6,963 nucleotides of DNA from Candidatus Krumholzibacteriia bacterium (GCA_028706585.1 JAQTVX010000115.1:1-6963); one strand, 5' to 3'; counted from the first letter of the stretch, positions 1 through 6,280 are shown. Numbers and translations are program-made. The notes: a model not told the origin generated them from the letters alone.

Positions 1-70
1 CTCGATGATCGTAAGCTGCTTCCTGACCGGGGTTTTGCTCAACTTCAGCGTGCGTTTCTATGAATACTAG
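1..70 (+). CDS. C-terminal end of a membrane protein, probably RodA (SEDS family peptidoglycan glycosyltransferase), partial
   Basis: Reading from base 2, an open frame ends at TAG 68-70 and gives 22 residues that begin SMIVSCFLTGVLLN and end SVRFYEY. The left part of the gene lies outside the window. The hydrophobic stretch followed by LLN and a short basic/aromatic tail resembles the last transmembrane helix and end of RodA/FtsW proteins, where a GGSS motif is followed by a helix ending in a GLLLN-like sequence. RodA polymerises lipid II into glycan strands during cell elongation. The position directly before lgt fits, since rod-shape genes often sit beside lgt. The stop codon is part of the lgt ribosome binding site (TAGGAGG), so the two genes are probably co-transcribed. 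The evidence is one short tail, so another polytopic membrane protein is possible. Confidence 0.5.
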   Translation, partial: SMIVSCFLTGVLLNFSVRFYEY

Positions 71-74
71 GAGG
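69..74 (+). promoter_or_regulatory. Ribosome binding site of lgt
   Basis: AGGAGG lies 5 bases before the GTG at 80 and overlaps the upstream stop codon TAG. It decides the GTG start, since no ATG is suitably placed, and it suggests translational coupling to the upstream gene. Confidence 0.8.
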
Positions 75-79
75 TCCGT

Positions 80-865
80 GTGCATCCCATATTGATCGAA
101 ATCGGGAGACTCAAAATCTATTCGTACGGCTTCATGCTGGCATTGAGCTTCTGGATCGGAATTCTCATCGCAGCCAAGCGCGCCGGGCGGCGAGGCATCA
201 AGCAGGATCACGTATACGACATGAGCATCATCCTCATCCTCGCCGCGGTGATAGGATCGCGGGCGCTGTACATCCTCACGCACCGCAGCGATTATCACCG
301 TCTCCTCGACATTATCGCCTTGTGGCAGGGGGGAGCCACGTTCTACGGAGGATTCGCCCTCGCGCTCGCGGGAGCAATCATCTACATTCGCAGGAAGAAG
401 CTGCCCTTCTTCCTCGTGGCCGACGTCTGCGCCCCATCGATCGCGCTCGGGATGTTCTTCACGAGGATCGGCTGTTTTATGAGCGGGTGCTGTTTCGGAC
501 ATCCGACCGGTCTTCCGATCGGTGTCGTTTTCCCGCCACACTCCCCGGCAGGATACTATTGTCCCGGCGTGCCGGTGCATCCCACGCAGCTCTATGACGG
601 GTTTCTGGGGCTCATCATTGCGGGGATACTCCTATTGATCGAAAGGAAGAGTCCGTTCACCGGTTTTACGTTCGGTCTCTTGTGCATTCTGTACGGGGCG
701 GATCGCTTCGCGGTTGATTCTCTGAGGTACTATGATGCCTCGTCCCGCATCGATGGCGGCATGGCGGTGAGCCAGCTCACGAGCTTGTGCCTCGTCGCGG
801 CCGGCGTTGTTATTCTAACGGTGCTTTGGGCGCGAAAGCGCTCGGCGATGAGGACTGGAGGCTGA
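80..865 (+). CDS. lgt: Prolipoprotein diacylglyceryl transferase (Lgt), cysteine-motif variant
   Basis: Lgt is an inner-membrane enzyme that moves diacylglycerol from phosphatidylglycerol to the lipobox cysteine of prolipoproteins, the first step of lipoprotein maturation. The 261-residue product has the usual length and about seven hydrophobic segments. Visible family motifs are YGFML (16-20, holding the conserved N-terminal Tyr), GGATFYGG (84-91), the signature TRIGCFMSGCCFG (128-140), VHPTQLYD (166-173) and LRYYD (215-219). Arg129 and Arg216 match the two arginines known to be essential in E. coli Lgt (Arg143, Arg239). Unlike E. coli, the signature Asn146 is Cys132, and the His103 position in the GG-x-x-F-H-GG motif is Tyr89. 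Cysteine-type signatures are known in other phyla, so this looks like a functional variant rather than decay. The GTG start is set by AGGAGG at 69-74. The comF start follows 9 bases after the stop. Confidence 0.95.
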   Translation: MHPILIEIGRLKIYSYGFMLALSFWIGILIAAKRAGRRGIKQDHVYDMSIILILAAVIGSRALYILTHRSDYHRLLDIIALWQGGATFYGGFALALAGAIIYIRRKKLPFFLVADVCAPSIALGMFFTRIGCFMSGCCFGHPTGLPIGVVFPPHSPAGYYCPGVPVHPTQLYDGFLGLIIAGILLLIERKSPFTGFTFGLLCILYGADRFAVDSLRYYDASSRIDGGMAVSQLTSLCLVAAGVVILTVLWARKRSAMRTGG

Positions 866-874
866 GAGCCGGAT

Positions 875-1702
875 TTGGTGGGTGGTGGTGTGCGGGGGTT
901 TATTTCCTTCCTCGTCGACGCGCTCGTTCCTCGTTCGTGTCTGGCGTGCGGCCGCCAGCTCAACTCGGCAGAGACAGGCGTGGAATTTCGTCTGCCGGCC
1001 GGCTCGTTTCCCGGATTAGCCGAGTTTCTAGCTGCCGACCTCGCCTTTGAGCTCGGGGCCGGCATTTCCGTGCCGGCGAGCGTTTTATGCCTCTCCTGCT
1101 GGATGCGGCTCGAACCCGCCGACTCCATGGGTCGGCTCGAGCGTTCCGGAGCCGCAGGAGAGACGGTGCCGCTCATCGCGCCGTTTTTCACAAATGACGA
1201 GCTTCTTGAACTCGTGCGCTTTCTCAAGTATTCGGGGGGAAGAAGCGCGGTTCCGGCGCTAGGGTGGTGGATGGCCAAGGCTCTCGGGGACTACCTCGAG
1301 AGCCTTCCGGCTCATGCTTCGGCTGCGCCGTTGCTCGTACCGGTTCCGCTCCATCCATCGCGGGAGAAATCGCGCGGCTACAACCAGGCGTTCCTTCTCG
1401 CGCGGGAGGTCGCGGCAAGGCTCGGGATCAGCGTCGAATCCCGAATGTTCTGCAGGATCAGGAACACGAAAAGCCAATCGAAACTCGATGATAGTGAGCG
1501 GACCACGAACGTGGCGGGCGCCTTCGGCCTTCTGCGCGAGGACCTCGCCCGCACCAGGAATATCATTCTGGTGGATGACCTGGTGACGACCGGAGGAACG
1601 GCGCTCGCCTGCATTGCCGCTCTCGAAAAGGCTCCCATTGCCTCCATTGCCGTGCTCTCGGCCGGGCGCGTGAGAGCGCCCTGCCGCTTCAGCGGCGTTT
1701 GA
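875..1702 (+). CDS. comF: ComF family phosphoribosyltransferase-like protein with N-terminal zinc-ribbon-like region
   Basis: The product (275 residues from the TTG at 875) has the two-part ComF layout. An N-terminal region carries CLAC (22-25) and CLSC (72-75), four cysteines that can bind zinc. A C-terminal type I phosphoribosyltransferase domain follows: FLKYSGG (117-122), VPVPLHPSREKSRGYNQ (155-171), the RxxTxSQxxLxxxxR block (196-209) and the PRPP loop ILVDDLVTTGGT (231-242). ComF helps take up single-stranded DNA in naturally competent bacteria, but homologues are widespread and their enzymatic role is unclear, so competence should not be inferred from this gene alone. The start is uncertain. 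TTG 875, GTG 878 and GTG 890 are all in frame and none has a strong Shine-Dalgarno. GTG 890 gives MRGFISFLVDALVPRSCLACG, which looks most like other ComF N-termini. The gene is only 9 bases from lgt and so probably in the same transcript. Confidence 0.88.
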   Translation: MVGGGVRGFISFLVDALVPRSCLACGRQLNSAETGVEFRLPAGSFPGLAEFLAADLAFELGAGISVPASVLCLSCWMRLEPADSMGRLERSGAAGETVPLIAPFFTNDELLELVRFLKYSGGRSAVPALGWWMAKALGDYLESLPAHASAAPLLVPVPLHPSREKSRGYNQAFLLAREVAARLGISVESRMFCRIRNTKSQSKLDDSERTTNVAGAFGLLREDLARTRNIILVDDLVTTGGTALACIAALEKAPIASIAVLSAGRVRAPCRFSGV

Positions 1703-1737
1703 GGCACAGGGGCCTTTCCGATCTCGCTTTCGGCCCC
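1682..1737 (+). terminator. Two GC-rich hairpins at the comF/fba boundary, possible weak terminator
   Basis: The first hairpin (about 1683-1696, GCCGCTTCAGCGGC) has a 5-6 bp perfect stem, lies in the last codons of comF and is followed by only three T's. The second is GGGGCC (1709-1714) paired with GGCCCC (1732-1737) around a 17-base loop. Neither has a proper T-tract, so intrinsic termination is uncertain. They do sit exactly between the envelope/ComF genes and the glycolytic genes, where a transcript boundary would be expected. Confidence 0.3.
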
Positions 1738-1746
1738 ATCTGCACC

Positions 1747-1776
1747 TTGACAGAGGCGGTTCGAATATGTGAGTAT
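1747..1776 (+). promoter_or_regulatory. Candidate sigma-70-type promoter for the fba-gapA-pgk-tpiA operon
   Basis: A perfect -35 box TTGACA (1747-1752) lies in the 119-base gap before fba. The best -10 match at normal spacing is weak: GAGTAT at 1771-1776, an 18-base spacer, 3 of 6 consensus bases. The position, about 45 bases before the fba ribosome binding site, is right for an operon promoter. The weak -10 box could mean a regulated promoter or a chance -35 match. Confidence 0.35.
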
Positions 1777-1811
1777 TGCTCTGCTTCGGCGAGCGGGATA
1801 GAAGTAACAAG

Positions 1812-1818
1812 GGAGGAG
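1812..1818 (+). promoter_or_regulatory. Ribosome binding site that sets the fba start at GTG 1822
   Basis: GGAGGAG lies just before GTG 1822. The open frame runs back to 1699, but this site and the match to aldolase N-termini show that translation starts at 1822. The wider leader (1806-1822) almost equals that of gapA (2758-2773). Confidence 0.8.
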
Positions 1819-1821
1819 AAA

Positions 1822-2745
1822 GTGTTAGCCACCAACAAGGAGCTTCTAGGAGCGGCGCGAAAGGGCGCCTACGCCGTGGGAGCTTTCAATATCAACAATA
1901 TGGAATTTCTGCAGGCGATAACCGGCGCCGCCGAGGAGCTCGCAAGCCCCGCCATCATCGCAATCTCCGAGGGAGCAATCAAGTATGCTGGCTTCCGCAA
2001 TATCGTTCAGATGGTGAGGTTGGCGGCGGAGGAGAAGAAGGTCCCCATCTCCCTGCACCTCGATCATGGAAAGGACATGGACGTGATCACGACGTGCATC
2101 GAGGGAGGATTCACATCGGTCATGATCGACGGCTCGGCTCTCCCGTTCGAGGAAAACGTCGCGGTGACGTCGAAAGTCGTAAAGCTGGCCCGGCCGAAGG
2201 GCGTTTCCGTGGAGGGCGAGCTCGGCAAGCTCGCTGGTATCGAGGACAACGTTTCCGTCGCCGCGCGTGATGCGATGCTCACGGATCCGGCGCAGGCCGC
2301 TGAATTCGCGGAGCGCACCGGGATCGATGCGCTCGCGATCGCAGTCGGCACCTCGCATGGCGCGTACAAGTTCAAGGGAGAGGTAAACCTGGCGCTCGAT
2401 CGCATCAGCGAGATCGCCTCGCGCGTGCCGACGCTCCTCGTGCTCCATGGCGCCTCGGGCGTCAAACAGGAAAATGTCGAGCTCGCGAACAAATACGGCG
2501 CCTCTATCAAAGGAGCCAAGGGTGTTCCCGATGCGGCGATCGTCGAGGCGATACGCCGCGGCATCAGTAAGGTGAATATTGACACCGACATGCGCATCGC
2601 ATTCACTGCGTACGTTCGCAAGGCGCTGGCCGATAAACCAGACGAGATCGATCCCCGCAAGATCCTCGGTCCGGCGAGGAACGCGATAGCCGAGGTCGTG
2701 CGCGAGAAGATAAGGCTCTTTGGCAGCGAAGGAAAAGCTAGGTAG
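1822..2745 (+). CDS. fba: Class II (zinc-dependent) fructose-bisphosphate aldolase
   Basis: This cytosolic enzyme splits fructose-1,6-bisphosphate into dihydroxyacetone phosphate and glyceraldehyde-3-phosphate, and runs in reverse in gluconeogenesis. From GTG 1822 the product is 307 residues, the usual size for the shorter class II group. It begins MLATNKELLGAARKGAYAVG, like other aldolases. Motifs in order are AFNINN (21-26), LHLDHG (78-83, catalytic Asp81 and zinc ligand His82), EGELG (131-135), AVGTSHG (174-180, second zinc-ligand His179), LHGASG (208-213, third zinc-ligand His209) and NIDTD (252-256, phosphate binding). The segment between LHGASG and NIDTD includes an extra KYGASIKGAKGVPDAAI stretch (224-240), as seen in part of the class II family. 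The longer frame from 1699 adds 41 residues that do not look like aldolase and cross the intergenic region. This is the first gene of the glycolytic operon, and gapA follows after 30 bases. Confidence 0.96.
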   Translation: MLATNKELLGAARKGAYAVGAFNINNMEFLQAITGAAEELASPAIIAISEGAIKYAGFRNIVQMVRLAAEEKKVPISLHLDHGKDMDVITTCIEGGFTSVMIDGSALPFEENVAVTSKVVKLARPKGVSVEGELGKLAGIEDNVSVAARDAMLTDPAQAAEFAERTGIDALAIAVGTSHGAYKFKGEVNLALDRISEIASRVPTLLVLHGASGVKQENVELANKYGASIKGAKGVPDAAIVEAIRRGISKVNIDTDMRIAFTAYVRKALADKPDEIDPRKILGPARNAIAEVVREKIRLFGSEGKAR

Positions 2746-2760
2746 CGGATAGGCGGCAAC

Positions 2761-2769
2761 AAGGAGGAG
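2761..2769 (+). promoter_or_regulatory. Ribosome binding site of gapA
   Basis: AAGGAGGAG, a near-perfect anti-16S match, lies 6 bases before ATG 2776. The surrounding AACAAGGAGGAGAAAG is the same as the fba leader except for one missing G. Confidence 0.85.
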
Positions 2770-2775
2770 AAAGCG

Positions 2776-3777
2776 ATGGCGATAAAGGTTGCCATTAACG
2801 GTTTCGGGAGAATCGGTCGTCTCGTCTTCCGCGAGGCGATCAGGGACGGGGATTTCGAAGTCGTGGCCGTGAATGATCTCACGGACGCGGCGACGCTCGC
2901 GCACCTCGTCAAGTACGATTCGGTGCACGGGAAGTTCAAGGGCACCATATCGGTGAAGGACGACAAGCACATCGTCGCCGACGGCCGTTCGGTCGAAGTC
3001 CTCGCGGAGAAGAATCCGGCGGCGCTTCCATGGAAGAAGCTCGGCGTCGATGTCGTCATCGAAGCGACGGGCAAATTCCGCAAGCGCAAGGATGCCTCGC
3101 TCCACATGGAGGCGGGCGCCCGGAAGGTCATCATCTCGGCGCCGTCCCCCGATCCCGATATCATGATCGTGATGGGCGTAAACGACCGTCTCTACGACAA
3201 CAGCAAGCATCATATCATTTCGACCGCCTCTTGCACGACGAACTGCATCGCGCCGATCGCGAAGATACTCCAGGAATCATTCGGCATCGCGAACGGCTTT
3301 ATGACCACGATCCACGCTTATACGAACGATCAGGTCATTCTGGATTTCCCGCACAAGGATCTGCGGAGAGCCCGTTCGGCGGCGATGTCCATGATCCCGA
3401 CGACGACGGGCGCGGCTTCCGCCGTCGGTAAGGTGATGCCTGAGCTCAAGGGAAAGCTCGACGGCGTCTCCGTGCGCGTTCCCGTGGCGGACGGCTCGCT
3501 CGTCGACCTGGTTGTGACGCTCGAGAAGGATACATCCGTCGAAGCGCTCAACGAATCTGTGAAAAAGGCAGCCTCGGGTCCGATGAAGGGCATAGTCGAG
3601 TACTGCGAGGATCCGATCGTGTCGGTCGACGTCATCGGCAATCCGAACTCATCGATATTCGACGCGCTGTCTACCATGGGCATCACGCCGAGGGTTTTCA
3701 AGGTGTTCTCGTGGTATGACAACGAGTACGGCTATTCGAAGAGAATGATCGACATGATGAAACATATCGCTCGATAG
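2776..3777 (+). CDS. gapA: Glyceraldehyde-3-phosphate dehydrogenase, phosphorylating, NAD-type
   Basis: The enzyme oxidises glyceraldehyde-3-phosphate with phosphate to 1,3-bisphosphoglycerate in the cytosol. The 333-residue product has the standard length. The N-terminal Rossmann motif is INGFGRIGR (7-15). VNDLTD (32-37) follows the second strand, where an Asp-Leu pair is typical of NAD-preferring glycolytic enzymes rather than NADP-using GapB. The catalytic loop is ASCTTNC (151-157) with nucleophile Cys153, and His180 in TTIHAYT is the base. LDFPHKDLRRARSAA (189-203) keeps the Pro of the NAD-type Leu-Pro pair but has Phe191 in place of Leu. The end carries WYDNEYGYS (313-321), which contacts the cofactor. 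The ATG start is set by AAGGAGGAG at 2761-2769. It lies 30 bases after fba, and pgk starts 38 bases after its stop. Confidence 0.98.
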   Translation: MAIKVAINGFGRIGRLVFREAIRDGDFEVVAVNDLTDAATLAHLVKYDSVHGKFKGTISVKDDKHIVADGRSVEVLAEKNPAALPWKKLGVDVVIEATGKFRKRKDASLHMEAGARKVIISAPSPDPDIMIVMGVNDRLYDNSKHHIISTASCTTNCIAPIAKILQESFGIANGFMTTIHAYTNDQVILDFPHKDLRRARSAAMSMIPTTTGAASAVGKVMPELKGKLDGVSVRVPVADGSLVDLVVTLEKDTSVEALNESVKKAASGPMKGIVEYCEDPIVSVDVIGNPNSSIFDALSTMGITPRVFKVFSWYDNEYGYSKRMIDMMKHIAR

Positions 3778-3800
3778 CCGCATCCGGCGTGCTCACCCCT

Positions 3801-3809
3801 GAGGAGGAG
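3801..3809 (+). promoter_or_regulatory. Ribosome binding site that sets the pgk start at GTG 3816
   Basis: GAGGAGGAG lies about 6-8 bases before GTG 3816. The frame can be opened at GTG 3789, but that start would translate the ribosome binding site itself (giving PEEEK) and has no Shine-Dalgarno of its own. Confidence 0.8.
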
Positions 3810-3815
3810 AAGGTA

Positions 3816-5015
3816 GTGAGGAAAAAGACTTTGCGGGACGTGAATCTCAAAGGGCGCAAGGTGCTGATGCGCGTGGATTTCAATGTGCCGCTCTCCAAGG
3901 AAGGGAGCATCACCGACGACACGCGCGTGCGTTCATCCATTCCCAGCATCGACTACATTGCCGCGCAGGGAGCCTCCTGCGTTCTCATGTCGCATCTCGG
4001 ACGGCCCAAGGGGAAAAAGGACAAGGCATACTCGCTGCGGCCGGTTGCCGACCTTCTCGGCGACCTCGTGAAGCATCCTGTGCGGTTCGTCGGGGACTGC
4101 ATAGGTCCGGATGTCGAGAAGTCCGTCTCTGCGCTTCGCCCCGGCGAGATTCTGCTTCTCGAGAACGTCCGATTCTATTCCGAAGAGGAGGCGAACGATC
4201 CCGAATTCGCCAAGAAGCTCTCGAAGTTCGGCGACATCTACTCCAACGACGCGTTCGGAACGGCGCACAGGGCGCATGCCTCCACGGTCGGCGTGACGCA
4301 GTACTTCAATGACAGGGTGGCGGGCTTTCTCATGGAGAAGGAAATCGAGGCGCTCGAGGGGCTCCTCATCGATCCCGCCAGACCGTTCATCGCGATTATG
4401 GGAGGCGCCAGGGTTTCGGGTAAGCTGGAGCTCATCAAGAATCTCCTCAACCGTGTAGACTGCATCCTCATCGGGGGCGGCATGGCGTTCACGTTCTTCA
4501 AGGCGGTAGGCCTCGAAGTTGGAAAATCGCTCGTCGACGACGCCCTGGTTCCCCTGTGTCGCGAGGTAATGGATGAAGCGGGTCGGGGGGAGGGGAAGCG
4601 GATATTCCTTCCTGTCGATTGCATCGTCGCGAAGGAGATCAGCGCGGCCTCCGAGAGCAAGCTTGTCTCGACGGGGGACATCCCCGAAGACTGGGCCGGC
4701 GTCGACATCGGGGACAAAACGGTCGACCTCTTCAGGGAGAAACTCGCCGGCGCCAAGACCGTGTTCTGGAACGGTCCCATGGGTGTCTTCGAAATGCCGA
4801 AGTTCGCGGGAGGAACGAAGAAGATCGCGAAGATCATGGCCGAAATAACGAAGAAAGGGACCAACACGGTCATCGGCGGAGGAGATTCGGTCGCTGCGCT
4901 GAACCAGCTCGGGCTCGCCGCCAAGATCAGCCACGTCTCGACGGGAGGCGGCGCATCCCTCGAGCTCCTCGAGGGGAAGAAGCTTCCCGGGGTAGAGGCG
5001 CTGAGCGACAAATGA
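3816..5015 (+). CDS. pgk: Phosphoglycerate kinase with Arg at the usual catalytic-site Lys
   Basis: Pgk transfers phosphate from 1,3-bisphosphoglycerate to ADP, the first ATP-forming step of lower glycolysis. From GTG 3816 the product is 399 residues, the normal bacterial length, and begins MRKKTLRDVNLKGRKVLMRV. N-domain substrate motifs are RVDFNVP (19-25), SHLGRP (59-64), ENVRF (116-120) and NDAFGTAHRAHAS (144-156). C-domain nucleotide motifs are GGARVSGK (196-203), VFWNGPMGVFE (316-326), TVIGGGDS (351-358) and STGGGASLE (375-383). The residue usually Lys in GGAKVxxK, equivalent to Lys215 of mammalian Pgk, is Arg199 here (codon AGG, 4410-4412). The second Lys of the motif is kept (Lys203). 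All else is intact, so I expect an active enzyme. The stop overlaps the tpiA start (ATGA), which points to coupled translation. Confidence 0.97.
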   Translation: MRKKTLRDVNLKGRKVLMRVDFNVPLSKEGSITDDTRVRSSIPSIDYIAAQGASCVLMSHLGRPKGKKDKAYSLRPVADLLGDLVKHPVRFVGDCIGPDVEKSVSALRPGEILLLENVRFYSEEEANDPEFAKKLSKFGDIYSNDAFGTAHRAHASTVGVTQYFNDRVAGFLMEKEIEALEGLLIDPARPFIAIMGGARVSGKLELIKNLLNRVDCILIGGGMAFTFFKAVGLEVGKSLVDDALVPLCREVMDEAGRGEGKRIFLPVDCIVAKEISAASESKLVSTGDIPEDWAGVDIGDKTVDLFREKLAGAKTVFWNGPMGVFEMPKFAGGTKKIAKIMAEITKKGTNTVIGGGDSVAALNQLGLAAKISHVSTGGGASLELLEGKKLPGVEALSDK

Positions 5016-5764
5016 GAAGAAAGATCATCGCCGGCAATTGGAAAATGAACAAAGACCACCGGGAGGGAGCCATCCTGGCCAAGGAGATCGCCGATGGCTT
5101 CGCCGCCTCCAGGTCCAGTTGTGAGGTTGTGCTCTTCCCTCCCTTCACTACCCTTCCGGCCGTCATGGAGGCGATACGGGGCTCCGCCGTGAGAGCTGGC
5201 GCGCAGGACATCTATTGCGAGGACGAGGGGGCTTTTACGGGGGAGATCTCGGGCAGGATGATCCGGGCCCTCGGCTGCACGCACGTGCTCGTGGGGCATT
5301 CCGAGCGGCGGCACGTCATCGGCGAGGGTGGAGAGCTTCTCGCCCGGAAGCTCCGTGCTTCGCTCCGCAACGGACTGAAGCCCGTATTCTGCGTCGGCGA
5401 GCTCCTCGAGGATCGCGAAGCCGCTCGCGCCTTCGAGGTTGTCACGGCTCAGGTCCGCGAATGTTGCGAGGGATTGGAGGCGGAGGAGTTTTCCAGGGTT
5501 GTCCTCGCCTACGAACCGGTTTGGGCGATCGGCACCGGGAAAACGGCGACGACCCGGGACGCCTCCGATATGCACGGGATCATACGAATGCTGGTGAAGG
5601 AGCTGTTCGGCACCGCGGCGGCCGAGCGCGTTCCCATTCTGTACGGCGGAAGCGTTAAGCCCGAAAGCGCGCCGGATCTCCTCGGGGACGCGGAGATCGA
5701 CGGTCTCCTTGTGGGGGGCGCCTCGCTCAAGTCGAAGTCTTTTCTCGACATTATCCCGCGATAA
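5012..5764 (+). CDS. tpiA: Triosephosphate isomerase
   Basis: TpiA interconverts dihydroxyacetone phosphate and glyceraldehyde-3-phosphate, so both aldolase products can enter the GapA step. The product is 250 residues, as usual for this TIM barrel. Catalytic residues are all present: Lys11 in GNWKMN (8-13), His96 in LVGHSERR (93-100) and Glu168 in AYEPVWAIGTGKTAT (166-180), which also holds the mobile loop 6. The phosphate-binding motifs YGGSVKPESA (211-220) and LLVGGASLK (232-240) close the barrel. The ATG at 5012 overlaps the pgk stop as ATGA. There is no strong Shine-Dalgarno upstream, so translation probably depends on ribosomes ending pgk. The open frame extends far upstream into pgk (to 4619), but that part is out-of-frame pgk sequence and not part of the protein. 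Confidence 0.98.
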   Translation: MRRKIIAGNWKMNKDHREGAILAKEIADGFAASRSSCEVVLFPPFTTLPAVMEAIRGSAVRAGAQDIYCEDEGAFTGEISGRMIRALGCTHVLVGHSERRHVIGEGGELLARKLRASLRNGLKPVFCVGELLEDREAARAFEVVTAQVRECCEGLEAEEFSRVVLAYEPVWAIGTGKTATTRDASDMHGIIRMLVKELFGTAAAERVPILYGGSVKPESAPDLLGDAEIDGLLVGGASLKSKSFLDIIPR

Positions 5765-5769
5765 ATCAT

Positions 5770-5798
5770 TTGACTGAGGCGAGCATTTTCATTAAACT
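5770..5798 (+). promoter_or_regulatory. Candidate sigma-70-type promoter for secG and tRNA-Leu
   Basis: The 61-base gap between tpiA and secG is clearly richer in A and T than the flanks. TTGACT (5770-5775, 5 of 6) and TAAACT (5793-5798, 4 of 6) are separated by the ideal 17 bases, so transcription would start about 20 bases before the secG ATG. No terminator is visible after tpiA, so read-through from the glycolytic operon is also likely. Confidence 0.45.
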
Positions 5799-5825
5799 AT
5801 TATCTTCGAAAGGGTTGGTGATAGA

Positions 5826-6254
5826 ATGGGAATGCTTTTCACTATAATCTTGGTTGTGCATATCCTTGGCTGTGTTTTGCTTACCGTCGTGGTTCTCATG
5901 CAATCCAGCAGGGGCGGAGCCCTATCGGCGGCATTCGGCGGCAGCAGCGGACAGATATTCGGCGGGCGTGAAACCGCCACGTTCCTCAGCAAGGCGACCC
6001 AGTACCTTGCGATCCTGTTTTTCCTGACTTCCCTGTCGCTGGCGTTCCTCTCGACCGGGAGGGGCGCCGCGAGGTCATCGAGTGCGCTCAGAAGGGCGGC
6101 GTCGCAGCAGGCTGGAACGATCGTTCCCGAGGAACAGAAGAATATCCAGGACGTTCTCGGCAATGTGCCGCAGCCCGGCCAGAGCGCAGAGCAGGGTGCA
6201 GCTCAGGGGACACCACAAGAAGGCGCCAAAGAACCGAAATCGGGCGGCAAATAG
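5826..6254 (+). CDS. secG: Preprotein translocase subunit SecG with extended C-terminal tail
   Basis: SecG is the small non-essential subunit of the SecYEG channel and stimulates protein translocation across the inner membrane. The first about 78 residues match the family: transmembrane segment 1 (about 4-25), then VLMQSSRGGALSAAFGGSSG (23-42) with the conserved cytoplasmic glycine-rich loop, FGG and ATFLSKAT (51-58), and transmembrane segment 2 (about 59-76). Residues 79-142 form a hydrophilic tail rich in Ala, Gln, Gly and Ser, likely disordered; such tails vary widely among SecG proteins. The start is ATG 5826, with a modest GGTGAT Shine-Dalgarno at 5817-5822. ATG 5832 is an in-frame alternative. 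The gene follows tpiA, a very common order in bacteria, and is followed after 26 bases by tRNA-Leu. Confidence 0.94.
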   Translation: MGMLFTIILVVHILGCVLLTVVVLMQSSRGGALSAAFGGSSGQIFGGRETATFLSKATQYLAILFFLTSLSLAFLSTGRGAARSSSALRRAASQQAGTIVPEEQKNIQDVLGNVPQPGQSAEQGAAQGTPQEGAKEPKSGGK

Positions 6255-6280
6255 CGCGTTATCTCGCGGATGGAGCTTGT

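Noticed and set aside
1699..1821. Longer aldolase starting at 1699
   Set aside because: The added residues cover the intergenic hairpin, the TTGACA box and the ribosome binding site. GTG 1822 gives the usual length and N-terminus.
1846..3213. Long reverse-strand open frame (455 codons) opposite fba and gapA, and a second one of 366 codons at 2064-3164
   Set aside because: They lie antisense to two well-conserved genes. The products are rich in Arg, Asp and Ser with no family motif. Such frames are expected opposite GC-rich coding sequence.
4619..5011. N-terminal extension of the tpiA frame into pgk
   Set aside because: The extra 131 codons read pgk out of frame and give an Arg-rich sequence unlike any isomerase. 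ATG 5012 gives a normal 250-residue protein beginning MRRKIIAGNWKMN.
4238..5575. Reverse-strand open frame of 445 codons opposite pgk and tpiA
   Set aside because: Antisense shadow of two clear genes, low-complexity composition and no recognisable domain. The 333-codon frame at 3933-4934 is rejected for the same reason.
6255..6268. CGCG-TTATCT-CGCG inverted repeat between secG and the tRNA
   Set aside because: A 4-bp GC stem is expected by chance in GC-rich DNA, there is no T-tract and no convincing -35 box for a tRNA promoter.
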